A stretch of DNA of 64,000 nucleotides from Flavobacterium sp. J372 (GTDB lineage Bacteria; Bacteroidota; Bacteroidia; Flavobacteriales; Flavobacteriaceae): assembly GCF_024699965.1 (NCBI RefSeq), contig NZ_JAJOMZ010000004.1, positions 372,001 to 436,000 on the forward strand. Direction: 5' to 3'. The position numbers and the translations under genes were made by a program. The notes below the pieces were generated by a model. It did not search any database and was not told where the DNA came from. It worked only from the letters and a program-made list of their open reading frames with translations. Numbering within the stretch: position 1 is the first letter of the stretch; each line of letters starts with the position of its first letter. Below, piece after piece: positions 33,884-42,900 of this stretch.

Positions 33884-35671
33884 TTAGTCCTTCATCAGTT
33901 TCTGCGATTCGGTTTTACCGTCGGCAGTTGTGATGTTTACAATATAAATACCTTTTCGGTATTGGCTCACATCAACATCTTGCGATGTCTCTTTACCGGA
34001 AAGTTTAGTACTGTACATCAGCATACCTTCTATTGAAGAAATGGTTACTGTTGTAATGCCTGCTTCGGCAGAAACAGTCAAGCGGTCATGCGCCGGGTTG
34101 GGGTACATGGTAAATAGGGCTTTTTTATACATATCAGGATCACTTGGTGATGACATACGTGCAGTTGCCATTTCAATAACACTCCCCTCTTCACAATCTT
34201 CAATCTTAGCCAGCGCAAGAGACCCCGACTTAATATGCGTATTAGGTTTCATAACCACAAATGCACCAGCTTTCATTGTAATGTCATTCCCTGAGTTAAT
34301 AGTGTACGTATTATTGGTCGTTACACTGTTAGACGCTTGGTATACATGATTTGAATTGGTTTCAGGTACGCTAAGGGTAATATCCGGAATACAACTTTCT
34401 TCTTGTGAAGGTATTAATTGCGGGAAAGGCGATATACCTCCACCGTTTAGTGATATGTGATTAACCTTTACTGCAGAAGTTAAATAAGAATTTGGATTTT
34501 CAATTTTATGCAGATATGTGTTCCTTCCCGAATTTGTATATGTGGAACCTACAAGAACATTGCCATACTTGTCTTTTTGAATGAATGAAAAATATGCTGA
34601 TGGAGTGGTTGAACTGATTTGTTCATATAAAAGTCTTGGGGCGGTACCTGAGGTAAGATCTTTTGCAATTACTTCACCATCATTGCCTGTGCTTATGTGA
34701 GGACGCTTGTAGGTGGCAAAATATGCTGTTTGTAAATCTGGGGAAAGCTCAAAATTATAAGATACACTATTGCTATATGAAAGTGGAATTGAATTATAAT
34801 TACTAAACATCCCCGTTAAACTATTAAATTCTAAGCTGTAAAAGCGTGCATATTGACTAACCGGATCTGTGTTAGCATTTTGGAGGCTTGATGATTCAAG
34901 ACCATATAATTTAGAAATTGAGGGATTTTGAGCTACCCTTATCATGCTCCTGCGTATTCCACTATAAGTATTTTGTGTTGGATAGTAATTGCCATAATTA
35001 TATATCTGATTTGATGTAAACGATGAAACTACAGGTGTGAGGTTTAAACCGGAACCATCAATTTTGTAACTTAACATACTGTTTTCATCTTGTACAACAA
35101 CCCAATAATTACCATCAGAACTTCGTGCAGCTGTAAGTGGTGCATAACTACCTTTATGTTCAATGTATGAACCGGCATTTGATAACATTTTTGTTGTTGT
35201 CAACTCTGCCATAAAGGGAGTGGAATTGATATTAAGCACTTCACCAAGACTATTATTTGTAAAATCAACTATAGAATACATGTAATGCCCAGGAGGATCA
35301 ACCCCGACGCAAAGACATATGTATTGTTCATTTTTTACAATATAATATTTATTGCTGTCACCTGGGTGCGGAATGATTATGACAGGTTGTGTGAAGTCTG
35401 GATAATAGCCAATTGTTCCATTGGCCATAACAGTATGATTTTTATTCCATACTTTTTTACCATCAGTATAAAACAACAAGTTACCATTGCTATCGCTTAT
35501 TGATGCATAACCTTCATTATTCACTGCGGCCGGCACTACATTTACAGTATTGGGATTTGTTGAAAAAGTTAAATCTGAAGATTTTAACTGCCAGTGATTA
35601 TTATAATCCTGCCCCAGGCAATGTATGCTAAACAGCATAAAGAGCCCAATGTATAAATATACGTTTCTCAT
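33884..35671 (-). CDS. T9SS type A-sorted surface protein, module copy 1
   Basis: The 595-aa protein has signal peptide MRNVYLYIGLFMLFSIHCLGQ. The body has GYASISDSNGNLLFYTDG and KYYIVKNEQYICLC and is propeller-like. The type A sorting domain at the C-terminus (MYPNPAHDRLTVSAEAG..., KLMKD) is nearly identical to that of the copy 2 partner. The middle of the protein is strongly diverged from the 552-aa paralogue. It follows its head-repeat partner by 28 nt and precedes copy 2's first gene by 89 nt, so all four may be co-transcribed. Confidence 0.87.
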   Translation of the reverse strand: MRNVYLYIGLFMLFSIHCLGQDYNNHWQLKSSDLTFSTNPNTVNVVPAAVNNEGYASISDSNGNLLFYTDGKKVWNKNHTVMANGTIGYYPDFTQPVIIIPHPGDSNKYYIVKNEQYICLCVGVDPPGHYMYSIVDFTNNSLGEVLNINSTPFMAELTTTKMLSNAGSYIEHKGSYAPLTAARSSDGNYWVVVQDENSMLSYKIDGSGLNLTPVVSSFTSNQIYNYGNYYPTQNTYSGIRRSMIRVAQNPSISKLYGLESSSLQNANTDPVSQYARFYSLEFNSLTGMFSNYNSIPLSYSNSVSYNFELSPDLQTAYFATYKRPHISTGNDGEVIAKDLTSGTAPRLLYEQISSTTPSAYFSFIQKDKYGNVLVGSTYTNSGRNTYLHKIENPNSYLTSAVKVNHISLNGGGISPFPQLIPSQEESCIPDITLSVPETNSNHVYQASNSVTTNNTYTINSGNDITMKAGAFVVMKPNTHIKSGSLALAKIEDCEEGSVIEMATARMSSPSDPDMYKKALFTMYPNPAHDRLTVSAEAGITTVTISSIEGMLMYSTKLSGKETSQDVDVSQYRKGIYIVNITTADGKTESQKLMKD

Positions 35672-35699
35672 GTTTTTATATTTAAGATTAAACGTATAA

Positions 35700-37085
35700 T
35701 TATTGTTTCGCCATTAAAGCCTTCACTGCTGCTTTAAGTTCGTCAATTTCTTTTTGCTGCTGCTCCAGTTTTTTAGTTTGCTCTGTAAGAGTAATGGTTT
35801 GCTCTGTAAGCTGTTTGTCCTGAGCTATGGCATATAGCGTGAGTTCCTCAATTTTTTCCTGCTGTATGCGGGCCATGTCGCCAAGCTCTATACCGTCTTC
35901 CTTAACCTGTTTGGCTGATGGTACATTTGGCAGGTGGCCGTTTGCAGCTATGTATTTTTCAACTTCCGGAAGGGTTGCAAGCTTATAATCACCAGCAAAA
36001 ACATAGTCGGCCCATGTGTTGGCAAGGCTTACGCGAACTTCTTCAGTAAGTATTCCGCCTTTCACAAACAGTTTATACCCACTTACATTTACGCTGCCAG
36101 CTGTTGAAGGAAAACCATCAGCAGAGCCTGAAGGGTGGGCCGTACCGCCAATACCTACTTTACCTGCATTAAAATCACCATATATAAGTGGTGTTGTAGT
36201 ATTACTGTTTGCTATATATAGTTTGTTGCTGGCAGTTTCATTCTGACCGGCATCAACACCAAGAAAAACATTTTTAGAACCTGTGGCATTACGGCCTGCC
36301 GACTGGCCTACGAATACATTTTGATAACCTGTAGCGTTTAAACCTGTATTGCTGCCTACCATTATATTACCAAAGCCTGTGATGTTCCCTGCCCCTGCAG
36401 CATGGCCCACAAATACATTTTGGCCGTCGCCAACGTTACCTCCGCCAGTATGATTGCCTATAAATACATTGTATGAGCTCCCTCCGGCATTAATACCTGA
36501 CTGAAATCCCATAAATATGTTCTCAGTACCTGTAGTATTTGAGCCGGTGTTTATCCCAATAAAAATGTTAGAGTCACCCGCGATGTGGGCTTGGCCTGAC
36601 CCTCCACCGATAAACGTGTTATTACTACCTTGGTTTTGAAAACCTGATGCACTTCCTAAAAATGTATTATTGATACCTGAAATGTTAGCCCATCCTGAAG
36701 CATTACCCACAAATACATTAGCGCCACCTTCTGTATTAAATCTTCCTGCTTCATTACCGAAAAATGTATTTGTAGAACCAGAAGTTATTTCTGAACCTGC
36801 CCTAAATCCGACAAAGGTATTAAGTGTTCCCGTGTTTTTCACCGTTGCAATTCCGCTTCCCGCTAGTGTACCCATAAACGTGTTCTGTCCGGCACCAGTA
36901 GTACTTGCATATCTTCCCGCTTCTGCACCTATGTAGGTAGAACTGTTGCCTGATGCTGGTGTTAAGAATGAAATCGCTCCGTTATCAGTACCCAAACCTG
37001 TGGAATTGTTTGTTTCTCTTAGTTGCCCAAACGCACTTCCGGCAATAGCCAATACTCCTGCAATGAATAAATTTTTTGTTTTCAT
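35700..37085 (-). CDS. Head-repeat (beta-roll) coiled-coil surface protein, module copy 1
   Basis: The 461-aa protein has signal peptide MKTKNLFIAGVLAIAGSAFGQ. About 14-15 repeats of 16-17 residues follow (NTFFGNEAGRFN, NVFVGNASGWAN, NVFLGVDAGQNE). The conserved C-terminal domain NTWADYVFAGDYKLATLPEVE..., GHLPNVPSA, ends in a coiled coil (LTEQTITLTEQTKKLEQQQKEIDELKAAV). No T9SS sorting domain is visible, so it may be held at the surface through its sorted partner. Related repeats occur in YadA-type heads and phage fibres. It is intact, unlike copy 2. Confidence 0.87.
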   Translation of the reverse strand: MKTKNLFIAGVLAIAGSAFGQLRETNNSTGLGTDNGAISFLTPASGNSSTYIGAEAGRYASTTGAGQNTFMGTLAGSGIATVKNTGTLNTFVGFRAGSEITSGSTNTFFGNEAGRFNTEGGANVFVGNASGWANISGINNTFLGSASGFQNQGSNNTFIGGGSGQAHIAGDSNIFIGINTGSNTTGTENIFMGFQSGINAGGSSYNVFIGNHTGGGNVGDGQNVFVGHAAGAGNITGFGNIMVGSNTGLNATGYQNVFVGQSAGRNATGSKNVFLGVDAGQNETASNKLYIANSNTTTPLIYGDFNAGKVGIGGTAHPSGSADGFPSTAGSVNVSGYKLFVKGGILTEEVRVSLANTWADYVFAGDYKLATLPEVEKYIAANGHLPNVPSAKQVKEDGIELGDMARIQQEKIEELTLYAIAQDKQLTEQTITLTEQTKKLEQQQKEIDELKAAVKALMAKQ

Positions 37086-37511
37086 AAGATAAAATGATTA
37101 ATTGGTTTGAGTTAAACCTACAAATATTTATGAAGTATTTTATGAAGACTTTATTAAGAAAAGATGAAATAACCGATATAATCGATTAACGGTGCTAATA
37201 TTAACTTTTTAAATCCAGTTAATTATAACGTAGATATAAATTTGTAAATACTACATTAACTTAATCTCGTAGAATTATAACACCTGCTATGATAACAATA
37301 ATGTCAACAAGCATATCTTGTATGAAATTAATTGAGTGAAGAATTTCACACTGCAAAGGTCGGTACATTTTTTGGTAGATGGATTACAAAACCCGTTCAA
37401 AAAACTACCGTTCATCGATTATTTTCTTAACATAAAAAACGTTAAATGCTGTACTGATCTTTCCCTGTAAGTCCGGCTAAAAGTGTGTATATTCGTATAA
37501 ATTCAGTCATA
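37086..37511. other. Long AT-rich intergenic region between divergent genes
   Basis: There is no gene over 426 nt. It must carry promoters for the secreted-module operon (leftward) and the NTF2-like gene (rightward). No exact TAnnTTTG is seen; TAAATATTTG on the minus strand near 37120 is close. Two CCGTTCA copies in direct repeat (37393-37399, 37408-37414) could be a protein-binding site; the second is ACCGTTCAT in full. Confidence 0.4.
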
Positions 37512-38039
37512 ATGAGAAAAATTAACTTTTTGTACGTAGGCATGTCATTGTTAACGATTTCATTCACAATGTTTTACAATATAAAGCCTAATGTTGAAAA
37601 CGAGAAAAATACTATTCACTCACTGCTTGACCAGTGGCATGCCGCTGCAGCAAAGGCCGATCACGCTACATATTTTGGGATGTTAAGTGCTGATAGCCAT
37701 TACATTGGCACCGATGCTACCGAAAATTGGGACAAAAAAGCTTTTGATGCATTTGCGAAACCGTATTTTGAAAAAGGCCGCGCCTGGGATTTTAAAGCTG
37801 TTGAGCGAAATATTTATTTTTCGAAAGATGGAAAAGTGGCCTGGTTTGATGAACTTCTCGACACCTGGATGAAGGGCTGCCGTGGCAGCGGCGTGCTCGA
37901 AAAAGAAGGAAAAACCTGGAAAATAAAACATTACGTCCTTTCTATGACTGTGCCTAATGAAGTGACAGACAAAGTTTTGCCTTATAAAGCACAGTATGAG
38001 GACGCCGTTATAGAAAAGCTTAAATCCGGTAAAAACTGA
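37512..38039 (+). CDS. Exported NTF2/SnoaL-like protein
   Basis: The 175-aa protein starts at ATG 37512 (MRKINFLYVGMSLLTISFTMFYN), a membrane-anchor or signal segment. An alpha+beta NTF2-like domain follows, with IHSLLDQWHAAAAKADHATYFGMLSADSHYIGTD, KAVERNIYFSKDGKVAWFDE and KEGKTWKIKHYVLSM. This matches SnoaL_3/DUF4440-type folds with a central pocket. The ligand is unknown. An upstream start at 37485 is possible but gives an unlikely N-terminus. Confidence 0.82.
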   Translation: MRKINFLYVGMSLLTISFTMFYNIKPNVENEKNTIHSLLDQWHAAAAKADHATYFGMLSADSHYIGTDATENWDKKAFDAFAKPYFEKGRAWDFKAVERNIYFSKDGKVAWFDELLDTWMKGCRGSGVLEKEGKTWKIKHYVLSMTVPNEVTDKVLPYKAQYEDAVIEKLKSGKN

Positions 38040-38040
38040 T

Positions 38041-38085
38041 TGGAACGAAGATGACGCGGATTTAGCGGATGACCGCAGATTTCTT
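38041..38085. repeat. Dispersed-type intergenic repeat (GATGACGCGGATTTAGCGGATGACC)
   Basis: TGGAACGAAGATGACGCGGA, then TTTAGCGGATGACCGCAGAT, contains internal GCGGAT repeats and resembles short repeats scattered between genes in many Bacteroidota genomes. Only one copy lies in this window. Confidence 0.5.
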
Positions 38086-38112
38086 AAGCTAAACCTCTTT
38101 TGAGTGAAGCTA

Positions 38113-38140
38113 AATTCCCCCTTCGGGGGCTAGGGGGCTA
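38113..38140. repeat. Short palindromic GC-rich repeat overlapping the tdh stop
   Basis: TTCCCCCTTCGGGGGCTAGGGGGCTA forms a CCCCC-TT-CGGGGG hairpin and includes the stop codon and last residues (LAP) of the dehydrogenase gene. It may act as a terminator-like or REP element. Confidence 0.65.
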
Positions 38141-39068
38141 GATGCTCCAGCATGTCCGCCGTCATCTTTTCTAAATCAAATTCATGCTGCCATCCCCAGT
38201 CTTTACGGGCGTTGTCGTCATTTATGCTTTGCGGCCAGCTGTCAGCGATCTTTTGGCGGAAGTCAGGGGCGTAATCAATTGTGAAACCCGGTATGTGCTT
38301 CCCGATTACCTCAGCTATTTCTTTGGGTGTGAAGTCCATAGCTGAAAGATTATATGATGAGCGTATCTTTACGCCCTCAGGTTTTGCCTGCATAATTTCA
38401 ACGGTAGCTCGTATCGCATCATCCATATACATCATCGGCAGCCTTGTTTCTTCCGAAAGGAAACAAGTGTATTTGCCATCGCTCAGGGCTTTGTGGTAAA
38501 TGTCTACAGCATAGTCGGTTGTGCCGCCGCCAGGTGGTGTGCTCCAGCTTATCAGGCCGGGGTAACGTATGCTCCGCACATCAACACCATACAAATTGTG
38601 GTAATATTCACACCAGCGCTCACCTGATTGTTTTGATATTCCATATACCGTACTTGGCTCCATTACAGTATATTGCGGAGTATTTTGCTTAGGCGTTGTA
38701 GGCCCGAATACGGCAATGCTCGATGGCCAGAATATCTTCTTGATCTTCCCGGCTTTAGCAAGGTTAAGCACGTGAAAAAGGGAGTTCATGTTTAAATCCC
38801 AGGCAAATGCCGGATTCTTTTCGGCAGTGGCTGATAATAGCGCTGCCATCAGGTACACCTCATCAACATTGTATTTTTCAATCACATCCTGCACCTGGTT
38901 AAAGTCAAGCGCATTAACCACTTCAAACGGCCCGGCTGCCACAAATGCTGCATCGCCCTTACGAACATCTGATGCTATTACTTTGTCACGCCCGTATGTT
39001 TCACGAAGTTTTTTGGTAAGTTCTGTTCCTATTTGCCCGCAGGCGCCAATGATTAGAATATTGCCCAT
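38130..39068 (-). CDS. tdh: L-threonine 3-dehydrogenase, GalE-like short-chain type
   Basis: The 312-aa Rossmann protein has GACGQIG at residues 8-14, the catalytic YGISK and the substrate-side segment YPGLISWSTPPGGGTTDYA, which marks the UDP-galactose-epimerase-like threonine dehydrogenases known from Flavobacterium and Cytophaga. It oxidises L-threonine to 2-amino-3-ketobutyrate with NAD+. The last three residues are encoded by an intergenic-type repeat. The promoter is at 39085-39092. Confidence 0.88.
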   Translation of the reverse strand: MGNILIIGACGQIGTELTKKLRETYGRDKVIASDVRKGDAAFVAAGPFEVVNALDFNQVQDVIEKYNVDEVYLMAALLSATAEKNPAFAWDLNMNSLFHVLNLAKAGKIKKIFWPSSIAVFGPTTPKQNTPQYTVMEPSTVYGISKQSGERWCEYYHNLYGVDVRSIRYPGLISWSTPPGGGTTDYAVDIYHKALSDGKYTCFLSEETRLPMMYMDDAIRATVEIMQAKPEGVKIRSSYNLSAMDFTPKEIAEVIGKHIPGFTIDYAPDFRQKIADSWPQSINDDNARKDWGWQHEFDLEKMTADMLEHLAP

Positions 39069-39084
39069 AAGTTGTATTGTTGCG

Positions 39085-39092
39085 CAAATATA
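39085..39092 (-). promoter_or_regulatory. -7 promoter element of tdh
   Basis: The minus strand reads TATATTTG, 16 nt before the ATG at 39068. Confidence 0.5.
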
Positions 39093-39257
39093 ACGTTTTA
39101 GTATTACAGAATTTATTCTTAAACAAGGTTTATAAAACAGTTTATTGCCAATTTGTGATAAACAGCAGTATTTTTATGCATTATCTTAATGAATACATGC
39201 TAAATAGCAATGCGTTAAGTTTTTGTAAGCCTGATGCCCTGTTTGGCGCAACATTTG

Positions 39258-39265
39258 TAACTTTG
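39258..39265 (+). promoter_or_regulatory. -7 promoter element of the lipoprotein-mfd unit
   Basis: TAACTTTG matches TAnnTTTG and lies 18 nt before the ATG at 39284. Confidence 0.5.
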
Positions 39266-39283
39266 TGAGCAATCATTTACTAC

Positions 39284-39937
39284 ATGAAATACATCAGCAT
39301 CATAATAGCAGTTACGTTTGCAGCCACTCTTTTTTCCTGCGAAGAAGATGACAAGCAGCGCCGCATTGATACCATCCGCGCCGAAAAACATAATGACTCT
39401 ATATTGAAAATCATCAGCAATAACTGGAGTTTTGAGGTGGCTCCGCCAACGCCGGCAGTACAGCAGCGCATTATGACCTGGTCCGAATGGAACCAGCTTA
39501 TGACAGAATTAGAGCAGAAGCCTAAGGGTGGCATAAATGCTTACAAGCAAAAAACCAAAAACCTGGTTGACAAGGCCGACAGGGTAAGGCAAAACCTCCC
39601 TTCAATGTTTGCAAAGCCACAGGTATACAGTCGCCTGGGCGTATTAGTCACAAAAATAAAAGATTTATACACTTACCTGAATGTTGATGTAATACAGGAT
39701 AAAAAAGTGCTGAAGCTGATAGCCGACACACGGCAGGAGATTACTTCTGTACAGAACCAGCTTGACGAGATAATCCGTATAAGCCAGATACCAAAAGAAC
39801 AGGGCGAAGAAGAAATGCTGCGCGCGCTTGATACCACCCGCATGGCTAACCCTGACAGGATGATGCAGCCCGAACAAGTTACCCCTGCCCCCGGAATGGC
39901 CATGCCCGACCGTAACCGTACTTTTACTAAACCCTGA
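39284..39937 (+). CDS. Lipoprotein of unknown function upstream of mfd
   Basis: The 217-aa protein starts MKYISIIIAVTFAATLFSC, a lipoprotein signal with lipobox Cys at about residue 19. The mature part is helical and charged, with a coiled-coil-like central stretch (KTKNLVDKADRVRQ, IADTRQEITSVQNQLDEI). The tail is Met/Pro-rich (NPDRMMQPEQVTPAPGMAMP). I recognise no domain. It ends 10 nt before the mfd start, so it is likely co-transcribed with it. Confidence 0.82.
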   Translation: MKYISIIIAVTFAATLFSCEEDDKQRRIDTIRAEKHNDSILKIISNNWSFEVAPPTPAVQQRIMTWSEWNQLMTELEQKPKGGINAYKQKTKNLVDKADRVRQNLPSMFAKPQVYSRLGVLVTKIKDLYTYLNVDVIQDKKVLKLIADTRQEITSVQNQLDEIIRISQIPKEQGEEEMLRALDTTRMANPDRMMQPEQVTPAPGMAMPDRNRTFTKP

Positions 39938-39947
39938 AACCTGAAGA

Positions 39948-42900
39948 TTGAAGCCCGAAGTTTTAGATAAATACAGCCAGTCAGCCAAAGTTAAAGAAAT
40001 TGCTGCCGCGTTACAAAAACGTGAGGCAAAGCTCCACGTGAAAGGCCTTATAGGCTCATCATTATCATTTCTTGTTGACCCTCTTTTCCGTGAGAGTGAG
40101 CTTCCTTTTCTTTTTATCCTGAAAGACAAAGAGGAAGCCGCCTATTACCTTAACGACCTTGAGAAACTGATTGGCGAACAGGATGTGCTTTTTTACCCGG
40201 GTTCTTTCCGCCGCCCATACCAGATTGAGGAAACAGATAATGCCAGTGTTTTGCTTCGTGCTGAAGTGCTTAACCGCATTAACTCACGTAAAAAACCCGC
40301 TGTCATAGTTACTTATCCCGAAGCGCTTTTCGAGAAAGTGGTGACCCGCCGGGAGCTTGAGAAGAATACGCTGAAAATTGCAGTGGGCGACCAGGTATCT
40401 ATTGACTTTATTAATGAAGTTTTGTTTGAGTATGAATTCCGCCGGGTAGATTTTGTGACTGAACCGGGCGAATTCTCCGTACGAGGTGGTATTGTAGATG
40501 TATTCTCTTTCAGCAATGATAACCCATACCGTATAGAGTTTTTCGGGAATGAAGTTGACAGCATCCGTACTTTTGATGTCGCTTCGCAGCTGTCGCTCGA
40601 CAGGCAGAAGAAAATCACGGTTATTCCCAACGTTGAGAATAAATTCCTGAAAGAAAGCCGTGAGAGTTTCCTTGAGTACATCAGCGAAAAAACTGTACTT
40701 TTCATACAGAACACTGAGGGTTTGCTGGGACAGCTGGATTTGCAATACAATAAAGCCATTGAGGCTTTTGATAACCTTTCAAAAGATATAAAACATGCTG
40801 AGCCGGGAGAACTTTTCCTGAACCAGCAGGCGTTTTTAAAGAAAGCCCTTGATTTTACCGTGGTTGAGCTCTCATCAAAGCCAATGTTCAAAACTGAAAA
40901 GGCTTTTGAATTTGCAATGCAGCCGCAGCCACCCTTTAACAAGCAGTTTGACTTATTGCTGAACAACCTGAGCGATAACCATGCGCGCGGGTATAAAAAT
41001 TATATTTTCTGCAGCAACGAAGCCCAGGCACAACGCTTCCACGATATATTTGAAAGCCTTGACGAAGCCAATCATGAGAACATAAGGCAGCAGTACCAAA
41101 CGCTTGTTTTTCCGCTGTACGAAGGTTTTATTGATGACGAAAACAGGGTGGCCTGTTATACCGATCACCAGATCTTTGAGCGTTATCACAAGTTCAGCAT
41201 AAAAAACGGCTATTCTAAAAAGCAAACTATTACGCTGAAAGAACTGAACTCGCTTTCAGTTGGCGATTATGTCACACACATAGATCATGGTATTGGTAAA
41301 TTTGGCGGCCTGCAAAAAATACAGGTGGAAGGCAAAACCCAGGAAGCCATTAAATTGGTGTATGCCGATAATGACATTGTGTATGTAAGCATTCACTCAC
41401 TGCACAAAATATCAAAATATAACGGCAAAGACGGTGCACCGCCAAAGATTTACAAGCTGGGCAGCGGCGCCTGGAAAGCCCTGAAACAGAAAACCAAAGC
41501 ACGCGTAAAGCACATTGCTTTCAACCTTATTCAACTGTATGCTAAGCGCAGGCTTGAGAAAGGCTACCAGTATGCGCCAGACAGTTACCTGCAGGCAGAG
41601 TTGGAGTCGTCTTTCATTTATGAAGATACGCCCGACCAGATTACGGCCACCCGCGATGTAAAAGCCGACATGGAAAGCGAGCGCCCGATGGACCGACTTG
41701 TTTGTGGCGATGTGGGTTTTGGCAAGACTGAAGTGGCCATACGCGCGGCCTTTAAGGCTGTTGATAACGGCAAGCAGGTAGCAGTATTAGTTCCTACAAC
41801 CATATTGGCCTACCAGCATTTCCGCACGTTTATTGAGCGTTTAAAGGATATGCCGGTAACTGTTGGCTACGTAAACCGCTTCCGTACTGCGAAACAAAAA
41901 TCGGAAACGTTGAAAAATCTTGCCGAAGGTAAACTCGATATCATCATAGGCACACACCAGCTTACTAATAAAAACGTAGTCTTTAAAAACCTTGGCTTAC
42001 TTATAATTGACGAAGAGCAGAAATTTGGCGTAAACGTAAAAGATAAGCTGAAAACCATTGCGCAAAATGTTGACACGTTAACACTTACAGCTACACCGAT
42101 ACCGAGAACACTTCAGTTTTCACTCATGGCCGCGCGTGACCTATCTGTTATTACAACGCCGCCGCCCAACCGTTACCCTATTGAATCGCATGTGATCGGG
42201 TTTAACGAAGAGACTATACGCGATGCTGTTTCCTACGAGATTCAGCGTGGTGGGCAGGTATTTTTCATACACAACCGCATTGAGAATATCAAGGAAGTTG
42301 CGGGAATGATTCAGCGGCTTGTACCGGGGGCTAAAGTGGGCGTAGGCCATGGCCAAATGGAAGGCAAAAAGCTGGAAGAGCTTATGCTTGCTTTTATGGA
42401 AGGTGAATTTGATGTACTTGTGGCCACAACCATTATTGAAAGCGGCCTTGATGTGCCTAATGCCAATACCATCTTCATCAACAACGCCAATAACTTCGGG
42501 CTTAGCGACCTGCACCAGATGCGCGGGCGTGTGGGCCGCAGCAATAAAAAGGCGTTCTGCTACTTCATTGCGCCACCCTATTCTGCCATGACGGAAGATG
42601 CCCGTAAACGCATACAGGCCCTGGAGCAGTTTAGCGAGCTGGGCAGCGGCTTCAACATTGCAATGAAAGACCTTGAGATACGGGGTGCGGGTGACCTTTT
42701 GGGTGGTGAGCAGAGCGGTTTCATAAACGAAATAGGTTTTGAAACCTATCAGAAAATTATGAATGAGGCTATTGAAGAGCTTAAGGAAAACGAGTTTAAA
42801 GACTTATATGATGAAGAGGAAGATGCGAAAAAAGAATATGTAAAAGACATACAGATTGACAGTGATTTTGAGCTGCTTTTCCCGGATGACTACATCAATA

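Larger units (their letters stand above)
30576..37085 (-). repeat. Tandem duplication of a two-gene secreted-protein module
   Basis: Copy 1 is 37085-35700 plus 35671-33884. Copy 2 is 33794-32286 plus 32234-30576. Each has a head-repeat coiled-coil protein followed by a T9SS-sorted protein. Near-identical DNA is kept at the T9SS C-terminal end (30576-30800 against 33884-34110) and across the gene junction (about 32197-32700 against 35634-36170). The central parts of both genes differ. Confidence 0.85.

Noticed and set aside
32286..37085. Regular repeats resembling a CRISPR or tandem DNA array
   Set aside because: The periodicity is in coding sequence (16-17-residue protein repeats); the DNA units differ and there are no spacers.
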